From Archangium violaceum (lineage in GTDB: Bacteria; Myxococcota; Myxococcia; Myxococcales; Myxococcaceae), in contig NZ_CP069396.1 in the NCBI RefSeq assembly GCF_016887565.1, forward strand, positions 6,430,001-6,494,000: a stretch of 64,000 nucleotides of DNA, written 5' to 3'. Each line of letters opens with the position of its first letter. The first letter of the stretch is position 1. The position numbers were made by a program, and so were the translations under genes. The notes beneath the pieces are model-generated. The model was not told the DNA's origin, did not search any database, and saw only the letters and a list, made by a program, of their open reading frames with translations. Of the stretch, positions 8,609 through 17,403 are shown one piece after another.

Positions 8609-11600
8609 ATGAGTACAGTCGATGTCACCGCGGTCGAGCGGCTCCTCGAGCAGGATCCGGCGGGCTTCTACACGGCGATGGATGGCGCCACGCGCGGGCG
8701 CTACATCCGGGCCTGCGAGCAGTTGGCGGAGTGGTCGCAGCGGGAGCCGGCCGAGGTCGCACGAGAGGCCGTCCTGCTCGCGCAAGCCCCTCCCAGCGAC
8801 GATGTCCGCGGACGCCACGTCGGGACGTACCTGATCGCCGAGGGCCGGCCCCAACTGGAGGCCCGCCTGGGCTGCCGCGTCCCGTCGCGGGAGCGGCTCT
8901 CCCGGGTTGCCCACCGCCACGCCGCCACCGCCTACGTTGGAACGCTCGTCGCGCTCACGGCCCTGTCGCTCGCCGGAGTGGAGCGGCTGCTCGCCTCGCG
9001 AGGGATGGAGCCGCTCCACCGCGTGCTGCTGCTCGTCCTCCTGGTCTTCCCGGTGCTGGAGATCCTCCAGGAGCGCGTCGACAAGCTGCTCGCCCGCCTG
9101 GTGAAGGACGCGGGGCCACTGCCCAGACTGGAGCCCGCCCGGGTGCTGGCGCCGGACACCCGGACCCTGGTCGTCACCCCGCTGCTCATCACGAGCGCGG
9201 AGGACATCGACCAGCAGTTGCGCAAGCTGGAGAACAACTATCTGGGCAACATCTCGCCCGACCTGCTCTTCGCGCTGCTGACCGACTTCGGCGACGCGCA
9301 GGACAAGGAGCTGCCGGGTGAGCGCGAGCTGGTCGAGCGGCTGGAGCACGGCCTGCGCGAGCTCAACGCGCGGCATGGGTTCACGGACGCACCGCGCTTC
9401 CTGCTGCTGCACCGCGAGCGGCGCTGGAACCCGGTCGCGCGCCGCTGGATGGGCTGGGAGCGCAAGCGCGGCAAGCTCGAGGAGTTCAACCGGCTGGTGC
9501 TGGGGGCGCGCGACACGAGCTACACGGGCCCCGTGCCGGACGTGGTGCACACCGTGCGCTATGTCATCACGCTCGACGCGGACAACCAGCTCATCCCCGG
9601 TAGCGCTGCGCTCCTGGTCGCCACGCTCCACCACCCCCTCAACCGGGCGAAGTTCGACGCGAGCGGCCAGCGGGTGATCGCCGGCTACTCGATGCTCCAG
9701 CCGACGATCCAGGAGAGCCCCTCCCGGTCCGAGTGGCTCGCCTCGGGCGGGTGGCCCGTCTCCATCGTGTCGCGGGAGCAGAAGGCGCCGCCGGACCAGG
9801 CCATGCGCGCCCTGGGCCAGAACCTCTTCGGGGTAGGGGAGTTCTTCGGCAAGGGCATCTACGACGTGGCCGCGTTCACGCGCAGCCTCGAGGGGCGCAT
9901 CCCCGAGAACATCGTCCTCAGCCACGACAAGCTGGAGGGGATGTTCTCGCGCGTCGCGTTCGCCTTCGACGTCACGCTGCTCGAGGGCCGGCCCAGGGAT
10001 CTCGCGAGCATGGGGCGCATCTGGCACCGGTGGATTCGGGGCGACTGGCAGCTCCTGCCCTGGCTCTTGCCGTGGGTGCCGACCCGGAGCGGCCGTTGGG
10101 TCCCCAATACCCTGTCGCTGCTCGACCGGTGGAAGCTGTTGGCCGACCTCCGCACGAGCCTGGGCCGCCCGATGATGCTCCCCACGTTCGCCTACGGGTG
10201 GCTGTTGCTGCCCGCTGACAGCGTGGGGGCCTGGACGCTCGGTGTGTCGCTCTGGTGCTGCCGCTACCCGCTCTTCTACGCCTCCGCGGCCACGCTGCGC
10301 ACCGCGTTGCGCAAGTCGCGCGAGGAGTCGCCCGCCGCCGCCCTGGGCCACATCGCCTACATGGTGCCGCGCATCCTCCGCAACGCCGCCATGGACCTGG
10401 GGGTCCTCGTCCCGCTCTCCGGCATCGTGCTCGATGCCATCGTCCGCGCCCTGTACCGGCTCGCGTTCGACCGGACGCGGATCCTCGACTGGACCACGCA
10501 TGCGCAGACGCGCCGCAAGGTGGACGGGCTCTCGTCGTTCGCGCTGCCCGAGGTGCGGGCGGGGTTGGTGCTGGCGCTCGGGTGGGTGGCCGTGGTGGCC
10601 GTGTTCAACCCGCGGTCGCTGCCCTGGGCCTGTCCGCTGCTGCTGGCGTGGACTCCCTTCGTCGTGCTCATCCGCCAGGGCGGTGGGGTGGCCACTCCAC
10701 CGCTGGTGCTGGAGTCGGAGGAGCTCGCCCGGCTGCGCGCCCTGGCCCGGCGCTCGTGGGCCCTGTACGAGCACATGGGCCCGACAGGCCAGGAGTTGCC
10801 CTGGCGCATGCTCGCGGAGAACGGCGCGCCCACCGAAGCGGCGGAGACCCGGCCGGAGGACCTCGCCCTCTGGCTCGTGGCGCCGCTGAGTGCCTATCAC
10901 CTGGGCTACCTCGGGTTGGACGGGCTGGGCTCCCGGCTCGAGGCCTCGCTCACCACCCTCGAGCGGCTCGAGCGCCACCGTGGGCACCTCTTCGAGCGGT
11001 ACGACGCGCGCACCGGGCTGCCCCTGGCTCCCCGGCGCATCTGCGTGGCCGGCAGCGGCATGCTGGCCGCGGCACTCACGGTGCTCGAGAGCGGACTGCA
11101 CGCCGTGAGCAAGGCCCCCCATGGCACCGGACCCCTGCGCCAGGGCGTGGCCGATACGCTCGCGGTCCTCGGCGAGGAGGCCGGGCTCGCACCGCCCTCG
11201 GCACGGCGCGAGCGGTTGGCGGGAGTGCTCCGCCTGTTGCGCGAGTGGGTGGCGGATGGCTCGCTGCCGCTCGACGAGGTGCTCGCGCGCATCCAGCGCC
11301 AACGGGCGAGCCTGGCGGCCGAGCGCATCGCCCACCTCAACGCGGTGCCTGCCGAGGCGGCGTCCCTGGCCACGTGGTGGGACCGCTTCGAGCACCAGCT
11401 CTCCCTGCTGGAGGGAGCCCGCCAGATGGAGGCACCCACCCCGTTGGCGCTGGAGCGGCTCGCGGGCGTCGAGGCGCGGGTGAGGGCCCTGCGCGAGGCC
11501 ATGCGCTTCGCGTTCCTCGTCGAGTCCGGTTCGTCCGAGGAGGCCCACGCCGGACGGTTCGCCTCGGGGGCGCTGCTCGCCGCGTTCATGGCGATCGCGC

Positions 11601-12157
11601 GGCGCGAGGTCCCTCTCCAGCACTGGCTGACGCTCGTCGAGTCGGATGAGCGGCCGCGCGAGGAGGAGGCCGTCGTGGCCAGGCGGGCGGCGCTCGGTGA
11701 GCACCTGCCGCCGACGCTCTTCCTCTGGTTTCCCCCGGCGACGCTGCTGGGGCACTCCGCGAACGCCGCGCTCGAGGCCGACGTCGGTGCGGCGCGCGGC
11801 CTGCCCTGGGGCCTGGATGAGCCGCCGCGCGGCATCCAGGGGGACCCGCCCGTCACCGCCCTGCCGCATCTGTCGGTGCTCGCGCTGCGCTTCAGGACCC
11901 GGGACGCGCTGGCCAATCTCTCTCGCCTGCTGGAGCTGGGGGCCCTGGGGCGTTATGGACTCTTCGACTCGGTCCGCGTTTCCACGGCGGCCCCGGAGCC
12001 AGCGGTACGGCGTCAGTTCACCTGCCGGTACCAGGGTATGGTGCTCGCGACCGTGACCAACCTGGCGTGCGACGACATCCTGATCCAGCACTTCCACCGG
12101 CACCGGGAGACCGCGTGGGTGGAAGGGCTCATCTACGAGACGAAGAGCGCCGCATGA
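8609..12157 (+). CDS. Short NdvB-like glucan synthase: GT84 plus glycoamylase-like domain, no GH94
   Basis: A 1182-residue membrane protein aligning by eye with the first part of cyclic beta-1,2-glucan synthases (NdvB/ChvB/Cgs). After two N-terminal membrane segments (about 105-125 and 137-152) comes the GT84 domain: RTLVVTPLLITS, LTDFGDA, RRWNPVARRWMGWERKRGK, LDADNQL at 322-328 (DxD), LFGVGEFFGKGIYDV, LSHDKLEG and HRWIRGDWQLLPWLLP at 473. Further helices lie at about 520-560 and 590-690. The remainder (about 710-1182) resembles the glycoamylase-like/cyclisation region (RLERHRGHLFERYDA; RYQGMVLATVTN near the end). Classical enzymes are about 2,800 residues and end with a GH94 phosphorylase domain that sets chain length; it is absent here. 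It overlaps the next gene by four bases (ATGA). Confidence 0.82.
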   Translation: MSTVDVTAVERLLEQDPAGFYTAMDGATRGRYIRACEQLAEWSQREPAEVAREAVLLAQAPPSDDVRGRHVGTYLIAEGRPQLEARLGCRVPSRERLSRVAHRHAATAYVGTLVALTALSLAGVERLLASRGMEPLHRVLLLVLLVFPVLEILQERVDKLLARLVKDAGPLPRLEPARVLAPDTRTLVVTPLLITSAEDIDQQLRKLENNYLGNISPDLLFALLTDFGDAQDKELPGERELVERLEHGLRELNARHGFTDAPRFLLLHRERRWNPVARRWMGWERKRGKLEEFNRLVLGARDTSYTGPVPDVVHTVRYVITLDADNQLIPGSAALLVATLHHPLNRAKFDASGQRVIAGYSMLQPTIQESPSRSEWLASGGWPVSIVSREQKAPPDQAMRALGQNLFGVGEFFGKGIYDVAAFTRSLEGRIPENIVLSHDKLEGMFSRVAFAFDVTLLEGRPRDLASMGRIWHRWIRGDWQLLPWLLPWVPTRSGRWVPNTLSLLDRWKLLADLRTSLGRPMMLPTFAYGWLLLPADSVGAWTLGVSLWCCRYPLFYASAATLRTALRKSREESPAAALGHIAYMVPRILRNAAMDLGVLVPLSGIVLDAIVRALYRLAFDRTRILDWTTHAQTRRKVDGLSSFALPEVRAGLVLALGWVAVVAVFNPRSLPWACPLLLAWTPFVVLIRQGGGVATPPLVLESEELARLRALARRSWALYEHMGPTGQELPWRMLAENGAPTEAAETRPEDLALWLVAPLSAYHLGYLGLDGLGSRLEASLTTLERLERHRGHLFERYDARTGLPLAPRRICVAGSGMLAAALTVLESGLHAVSKAPHGTGPLRQGVADTLAVLGEEAGLAPPSARRERLAGVLRLLREWVADGSLPLDEVLARIQRQRASLAAERIAHLNAVPAEAASLATWWDRFEHQLSLLEGARQMEAPTPLALERLAGVEARVRALREAMRFAFLVESGSSEEAHAGRFASGALLAAFMAIARREVPLQHWLTLVESDERPREEEAVVARRAALGEHLPPTLFLWFPPATLLGHSANAALEADVGAARGLPWGLDEPPRGIQGDPPVTALPHLSVLALRFRTRDALANLSRLLELGALGRYGLFDSVRVSTAAPEPAVRRQFTCRYQGMVLATVTNLACDDILIQHFHRHRETAWVEGLIYETKSAA

Positions 12158-13995
12158 CGGAGCCAGACGTCGTGAAAGGACCCGGGACCGGTCGCTGGTC
12201 CGTCGTCGCGGAGCGGGTGGCCTCGCTCAAGAACCTCCTGCCGCTGCTGCGCATGGTCTGGGCCTCGGGCCGTGGGGTGGTGGTGGCGAACCTCGTGCTG
12301 CGCCTGGTCGCGGCGCTGGTGCCCGTGGCCGTGCTGGCCGTGGCGCGATGGATCGTCGATGGCGTGGTGGCCGCCGTGGGAGCCCACCAGGGGATGACGC
12401 CGCAGCTGGCCCGGCTGGTCGCGCTCGAGTTCGTCCTGGCCGCGGTGGGGGCGCTCCTCGGGCGCCTCATCCAATACTTCAACATCCTGCTCGCGGAGAA
12501 GTACACGCGGCACGCGAGCCTCCAGTTGATGGACCACGCCTCGCGGCTCGACCTGGCGACCTACGAGGATCCCTCCTTCTACGACCGGATGGAGCGGGCG
12601 CGTGTGCAGGCCACGGATCGGATCGTGACGGTCGAGATGATCGCCCGCTTCCTGCAGCAGGCGGTCACCACGGTGAGTCTTGGCATCGGCATCCTGGTGT
12701 TCTCCCCGTGGCTGTTGTTGGGCATCGTCATCTGCCTGGTGCCGGCGGCCGTGGCCGAGGCGCGCTTCGGGGCCCGCATCTACGCGCTCAACTTCCGGCT
12801 CACGCCCAAGCGACGCGAGCTCGACTACCTGCGCCAGCTGGGTGCGAGCAAGGAGAGCGCCAAGGAGCTGAAGATCTTCGGCCTGAGCCCGTTCCTCCGG
12901 CACCGCTATGAGCAGTTGTCGGGTGAGCTGCTGGGCGAGCTGGTGACGGTGTGGCGGCGGGCCATCGGCGGCCTGTCCATGCTGTCGGTCCTGGGGGTGC
13001 TCGGCTACTACGGCGCGTACGCGTTCGTCGTCTACGAGGCGGCACGCGGCGAGCTGAGCGTGGGCTCTCTGGCGTTCCTGACCGGTGCGATCGTCGCCGC
13101 GAACCGGACGTTCCAGGAGATGTTCTCCACCGCCGTGGGGATCGCCGATCAGTCCCTGTACCTCAAGGATCTGCTGAGCTTCTTCTCCCTGAAGCCGACC
13201 ATCCGGTCCGGTGAACGGGCGCTCAAGGTCCCCCGCCCGATACGCCAGGGTTTCGAGTTCCGGAATGTGACCTTCAAGTACCCGGGCCGGGTGGAGCCAG
13301 TCCTCCAGGGGGCGAGCTTCCACTTGAGGCCGGGAGAGCGGCTCGCGCTGATCGGGGAGAACGGCCAGGGCAAGACGACGATCGTCAAGCTGCTGATGCG
13401 GCTCTACGATCCGACCGAGGGGCAGATCCTGCTCGATGGCGTGGATCTGCGCGAGTACGACATCGAGGACCTGTGGCGCGAGATGGGCGTCATCTTCCAG
13501 GACTTCGCCCGCTACGACATGACGGCCGCCGACAACATCGCGGTGGGGCGCATCGAGCAGCGGGGTGACCGGGCGCTCATCGAGGAGTCGGCGCGCAAGA
13601 GCCTGGCCAACACGGTGATCGACCGTCTGCCCGGAGGGTACGAGCAGATCCTCGGCCGCCGCTTCGAAGGGGGCGTCGATCTCTCGGGAGGAGAGTGGCA
13701 GAAGCTCGCGCTCTCGCGGGCGTACATGCGGGACGCGCAGGTGCTCGTCCTGGATGAGCCGACGGCGGCGCTGGACGCGCGAGCCGAGCTGGATGTGTTC
13801 ACCCACTTTGGCGAGCTGGCGCGGGGCAAGATGGCCCTGCTGATCTCGCATCGCTTCTCCACCGTGCGGATGGCGGACCGCATCCTCGTCCTCACGGGGG
13901 GAAGAATCGTCGAGGAGGGCAACCACGAGCAGCTCATCACGCTGGGGGGGCGCTACTCGACGATGTACGAGCTACAGGCATCACGCTACCGTTGA
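12154..13995 (+). CDS. ABC exporter, fused permease and ATPase (NdvA/MsbA-like)
   Basis: A 613-residue half-transporter. Six membrane helices occupy roughly residues 30-330 (for example VVVANLVLRLVAALVPVAVLA). The nucleotide-binding domain has Walker A GENGQGKTT, Q-loop FQDFARYDMT, signature LSGGEWQKLALSRA, Walker B VLVLDEPTAALD and the H-loop ISHRFSTV. It would work as an inner-membrane homodimer. Its ATG overlaps the stop of the glucan synthase-like gene, so the two are translationally coupled. Cyclic glucan exporters NdvA/ChvA have the same layout and size (about 590 residues), which makes glucan export the most likely job by context. Substrate cannot be read from sequence. Confidence 0.9.
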   Translation: MTEPDVVKGPGTGRWSVVAERVASLKNLLPLLRMVWASGRGVVVANLVLRLVAALVPVAVLAVARWIVDGVVAAVGAHQGMTPQLARLVALEFVLAAVGALLGRLIQYFNILLAEKYTRHASLQLMDHASRLDLATYEDPSFYDRMERARVQATDRIVTVEMIARFLQQAVTTVSLGIGILVFSPWLLLGIVICLVPAAVAEARFGARIYALNFRLTPKRRELDYLRQLGASKESAKELKIFGLSPFLRHRYEQLSGELLGELVTVWRRAIGGLSMLSVLGVLGYYGAYAFVVYEAARGELSVGSLAFLTGAIVAANRTFQEMFSTAVGIADQSLYLKDLLSFFSLKPTIRSGERALKVPRPIRQGFEFRNVTFKYPGRVEPVLQGASFHLRPGERLALIGENGQGKTTIVKLLMRLYDPTEGQILLDGVDLREYDIEDLWREMGVIFQDFARYDMTAADNIAVGRIEQRGDRALIEESARKSLANTVIDRLPGGYEQILGRRFEGGVDLSGGEWQKLALSRAYMRDAQVLVLDEPTAALDARAELDVFTHFGELARGKMALLISHRFSTVRMADRILVLTGGRIVEEGNHEQLITLGGRYSTMYELQASRYR

Positions 13996-14000
13996 GTCCC

Positions 14001-15677
14001 ATGCGCGCTCTCCCTTCCCATTCCCCTGGAGCGTTCCTCCTCTCGCGGCACTGGGCCGCGGTCCTCCTGGCGGGGGTGCTCGCGGCCTCCGTCTCCCAGG
14101 CCGCCGAAGCCGGGCCCGTGGCCAGCGCGACCACCGCGTCGCCTCCCGGCTGGAAGACCGACTGGGCGCGCGGCGCCGTCTTCTACGAGGTCTTCGTCCG
14201 CAGCTTCCAGGACTCGGATGGTGACGGCGTTGGCGACCTGAAGGGCCTCACCTCGCGGCTCGACTACCTGAAGGAGCTGGGCGTCGACGCCATCTGGCTG
14301 ATGCCCATCTTCGAGTCGCCCAGCTACCACGGCTACGACACGGAGGATTACGAGAACATCAACTCCGACTACGGCACCAACGCCGACTTCGAGGCGTTCG
14401 TCCGCGAGGCGCACGCACGCGGCATGCGTGTCATCCTCGACTTCGTCATCAATCACACCTCCGCGGAGCACCCGTGGTTCATCCAGTCCGCGTCCTCGCG
14501 CAGCTCGCCCAAGCGGGACTGGTACATCTGGCGCGAGGATGATCCGGGTTGGATCCAGCCCTTTGGTGACAAGCGCACCTGGCACAAGAAGAACGGCTCG
14601 TACTTCTACGGTGTCTTCTGGGAGGGCATGCCGGACCTGAACCTGCGCAACCAGGAAGTGCGCGCGGAGATGAAGCGGGTGACGCGGTTGTGGTTGGACC
14701 GGGGCGTGGACGGCTTCCGGCTGGACGCCGCGCGCCACATGATCGAGACGGGCCCTGGCAAGGAGGGTCAGAACAACACCCCCGATACGCACGCCTACTG
14801 GAAGGATCTCTCCGACTACGTCCGGAGCATCAAGCCCGAGGCGCTGCTCATCGGTGAGATGTGGGACACGACTCCCGCCATCGCCGCCTACTACGGCTCC
14901 ACCCGCGAGGTCCGCGGCGGCGACGAGCTGCCGATGACCATCAACTTCCCGCTCTCCGACGCCGTCCGCGAGGCGGTGAAGACGGGCGAGACCGTTCCCC
15001 TCGCTGCCAAGCTGGAGGAGATCCATCGCCTCTACCCGGCGGGCGTGCTGGACGGCACCTTCCTGACCAACCACGACCAGCCCCGCCTGGCCGCGCTGCT
15101 CGACAATGATCCGGCGAAGCTGAGGAGCGCCGCCGCCCTCCTGCTCACGCTGCCGGGCTCGCCGTTCCTGTACTACGGAGAGGAGCTCGGAATCTGGAAC
15201 ACCATCGGGGGAGGGGACGTGCGCCAGCGCACGCCCATGCCGTGGGATGGCTCGCCCAACGCCGGCTTCATCACCAACAGGCCCTGGTACTACATCACCC
15301 GAGGTAGGCCCTGGGCCCCCCTCGCCCCCGGCCACGAGACGGCCAACGTCGCCACCGAACAGGCGGATCCGGACTCGCTGCTGTCGCACTATCGCCGGCT
15401 CACGCGCCTGCGGCGGGACTCACGGGCGATTCGTGAGGGCACGCTGAAGCTGCTCACGCCGACGGTGGGCAGCTCGCCCGTGTTCGCCTTCACGTTGGAG
15501 GCGGGCTCGGACAAGGTGCTCGTCCTCCACAACCTGGGCAAGAGCCCCGCCGAGGTGACGTACCCGTACAAGGTGACGGAGACCCTGTTCGGAAAGGACG
15601 TGGGGGGTCAGAAGCTCGAGACCGGGTGGACCGGCACGCTCCCCGCCCAATCGAGCGTGGTGCTGCGAATCCAGTAG
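14001..15677 (+). CDS. Secreted GH13 alpha-amylase-family enzyme
   Basis: A 558-residue enzyme with a signal peptide (about 1-35, AAVLLAGVLAAS core, AEA cleavage). The GH13 barrel is complete: DAIWLMPIFESPSYHGYD, VILDFVINHTS, catalytic Asp242 in GFRLDAARH, Glu286 in LLIGEMWD, and the transition-state Asp359 in LTNHDQPR. MPDLNL replaces the QPDLN of oligo-1,6-glucosidases, a hallmark of neopullulanase-like or intermediary subfamilies, so specificity for malto-oligosaccharides or branched alpha-glucan is likely but open. The ATG at 14001 is chosen because it starts the signal peptide; a TTG at 13992 overlapping the ABC stop is the alternative. It appears to be the third gene of the transcription unit. 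Confidence 0.9.
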   Translation: MRALPSHSPGAFLLSRHWAAVLLAGVLAASVSQAAEAGPVASATTASPPGWKTDWARGAVFYEVFVRSFQDSDGDGVGDLKGLTSRLDYLKELGVDAIWLMPIFESPSYHGYDTEDYENINSDYGTNADFEAFVREAHARGMRVILDFVINHTSAEHPWFIQSASSRSSPKRDWYIWREDDPGWIQPFGDKRTWHKKNGSYFYGVFWEGMPDLNLRNQEVRAEMKRVTRLWLDRGVDGFRLDAARHMIETGPGKEGQNNTPDTHAYWKDLSDYVRSIKPEALLIGEMWDTTPAIAAYYGSTREVRGGDELPMTINFPLSDAVREAVKTGETVPLAAKLEEIHRLYPAGVLDGTFLTNHDQPRLAALLDNDPAKLRSAAALLLTLPGSPFLYYGEELGIWNTIGGGDVRQRTPMPWDGSPNAGFITNRPWYYITRGRPWAPLAPGHETANVATEQADPDSLLSHYRRLTRLRRDSRAIREGTLKLLTPTVGSSPVFAFTLEAGSDKVLVLHNLGKSPAEVTYPYKVTETLFGKDVGGQKLETGWTGTLPAQSSVVLRIQ

Positions 15678-15678
15678 C

Positions 15679-16266
15679 TCACGTCCGGAGCAGGCGCTCG
15701 ACGTCCTCGGGGGTGTCCACGTCCAGCTCACCTCCGGGCAGCGGTACCACGGCCACCCGGCCCGGCTCCTTCGTGAGCAGCGGCCGTGCCCCCGCGCTGG
15801 CCGGAAGCGCCTCCAGCTCGGCGAAGAGGCTCCGGTCGAAGAGCGCGGGCACTCCCACCGTTCCCGCGTACCCCGAGGCGATGATGGGCTGGCCCCGCTC
15901 CTGGTGGGTCCGCGTCAGTGCCATCAGGTGCTCGGCTGTCACCGCGGGCTGATCGCACACCATCAGCACCACCGCCTCCAGCGACGGTTCCCCGCGCAGT
16001 GCTTCCATCCCCAGGCGCAGCGAGCCGCCCATGCCCTCCCGCCAGCGCGCGTTCTCCACCACGCGCACGGGCAGTCCCTCCAGCTCCGCGCGGTGGGCCT
16101 CGGCCTCGGCTCCCAGCACCACCACCACCGGGTGGCAGCCCGAGGCCAGCGCCGTCTCGGCCGCGCGCCTCAGCAGGCTCTTGCCGTTCCAGCGCAGCAA
16201 CTGCTTGGAGTGCCCCAACCGCGTGGAGCCTCCAGCCGCCAGCAGCACCAGTCCCGTGGTGGCCAT
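15679..16266 (-). CDS. mocA: MocA/MobA-like molybdenum cofactor cytidylyltransferase
   Basis: A 195-residue nucleotidyltransferase with the family start LVLLAAGGSTRLGHSKQLL (nucleotide-binding G-G-x-S-x-R-x-G and the following Lys), VCDQPAVTAEHL as the metal-binding acidic motif, and a C-terminal DVDTPEDVERLL. It should transfer CMP to molybdopterin to give the MCD cofactor needed by xanthine-oxidase-family enzymes. It is the last gene of the Pao operon, starting three bases after the chaperone gene stops, which matches the need of a PaoABC-type enzyme for MCD. MobA (GMP transfer) is the alternative but less likely in this setting. It ends one base from the opposing GH13 gene. Confidence 0.85.
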   Translation of the reverse strand: MATTGLVLLAAGGSTRLGHSKQLLRWNGKSLLRRAAETALASGCHPVVVVLGAEAEAHRAELEGLPVRVVENARWREGMGGSLRLGMEALRGEPSLEAVVLMVCDQPAVTAEHLMALTRTHQERGQPIIASGYAGTVGVPALFDRSLFAELEALPASAGARPLLTKEPGRVAVVPLPGGELDVDTPEDVERLLRT

Positions 16267-16269
16267 GCC

Positions 16270-17403
16270 TCAGCTTCCCGAAGGCCCGCCGTGGATGGGA
16301 CCCTTGCGGTCCTTGAGGAAGCCGCCACTCCGTCCCGCCATGATGGCGCGCACCTCGGCGATGATGGAGACGGCGATCTCCTCCGGGCCCTCGGCGCCCA
16401 CGTCCAGTCCGGCCGGCCCGTACACCCGCGCGCGCTGGGCCTCGGTGCCCGCCCGTCCCTCGCGAGCCAGCTCCTCCAGCATGCGCTCGGTGCGGCTGCG
16501 CGGGCCCAGCACGCCGATGTAGCGCACCGGCGAGTGCAGCAGCGCCTCCAGCAGCGTGCGATCCGTCTCGTAGCCGTGGCTCATGATGACGGCCGCCGTG
16601 CGCGGGCCCAGCACCACCGCCGAGAGCGCCGTCTCCGGAGGGCTGCCCACCACCAGGTCCGCCCGGCCCGCCAGCCGCGCGCTCAGCTCCTGCGGCCGGC
16701 GCGACACCACCGTCACGTGCCAGCCCACCGCTCGCGCCGCCTCCACCAGTGGCACCACGTCATGCCCGCTGCCGAACACCACCAGCGGCTGTGGCGGTTG
16801 CACCACCTCGAGGAAGAGCTCCAGCTTCCCGCCCTCTACATCGTAGGTGCGCGTGCGCGAGCCGCCCTCGGCCAGCACGGCCCTCGCGTCCGCCTCCAGT
16901 CCCGGCACGGCCTCCCGAAGCCCCGGCGAGGCCCGCACCTGTCCGTCCGCGTCCAGCAGCAGCCGTGCCGCGAGCTCCACCGGGGACGTGCCCTCGGTGT
17001 GCAGCACCGTGGCCATCAGCCCCGCCTGGCGCCGCCGCACGCAGCCGGAGACGAACTCCACCGGGTTGAGCGCGTCGTCCGGCCGGAGCCGCTCCAGCAG
17101 CAGCTCCACCCGGCCTCCGCACCCGGTGCGCAGGAACACCGCCTCGTCCTCGGACAGCGAGTCGAAGACGAGGCGTGCCGGCCTGCCCTCGGAGGTGAGC
17201 CAGAAGGCCTTGCGCAGCAGCTCCCGCTCCAGGCAGCCGCCGCTGACACTGCCCGCGTGCCAGTGCTCCTCCGTCATCAACATGCGGGCCCCGGGGCGCC
17301 GGTACGCCGAGCCGGTGACTCCCACCACCGTGGCCAGCACACAGGGAGCGCCCTGCGCGCGCAGGGCCTCCCACGACTCCATCAGGGCCCGCGATTCCTT
17401 CAC
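16270..17403 (-). CDS. paoD: XdhC/PaoD-family molybdenum cofactor insertion chaperone
   Basis: A 377-residue XdhC-family protein. The N-terminal XdhC/CoxI segment reads ATVVGVTGSAYRRPGARML and SVSGGCLERELL; the C-terminal Rossmann part reads LVVFGSGHDVVPLVEAARAVGW, ...VIMSHGYETDRTLLEALL and YIGVLGPRSR. Members bind and sulfurate the molybdenum cofactor and hand it to the catalytic subunit in the cytoplasm before Tat export. The start is a GTG overlapping the stop of the catalytic-subunit gene (GTGA), so translation is coupled. At 377 residues it is somewhat longer than E. coli PaoD. The gene name is by position and family. Confidence 0.88.
   Translation of the reverse strand: MKESRALMESWEALRAQGAPCVLATVVGVTGSAYRRPGARMLMTEEHWHAGSVSGGCLERELLRKAFWLTSEGRPARLVFDSLSEDEAVFLRTGCGGRVELLLERLRPDDALNPVEFVSGCVRRRQAGLMATVLHTEGTSPVELAARLLLDADGQVRASPGLREAVPGLEADARAVLAEGGSRTRTYDVEGGKLELFLEVVQPPQPLVVFGSGHDVVPLVEAARAVGWHVTVVSRRPQELSARLAGRADLVVGSPPETALSAVVLGPRTAAVIMSHGYETDRTLLEALLHSPVRYIGVLGPRSRTERMLEELAREGRAGTEAQRARVYGPAGLDVGAEGPEEIAVSIIAEVRAIMAGRSGGFLKDRKGPIHGGPSGS

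Noticed and set aside
8561-12103. Long open frame antisense to the NdvB-like gene
   Set aside because: Same bias pattern, no recognisable domain, and the sense frame carries GT84 motifs.
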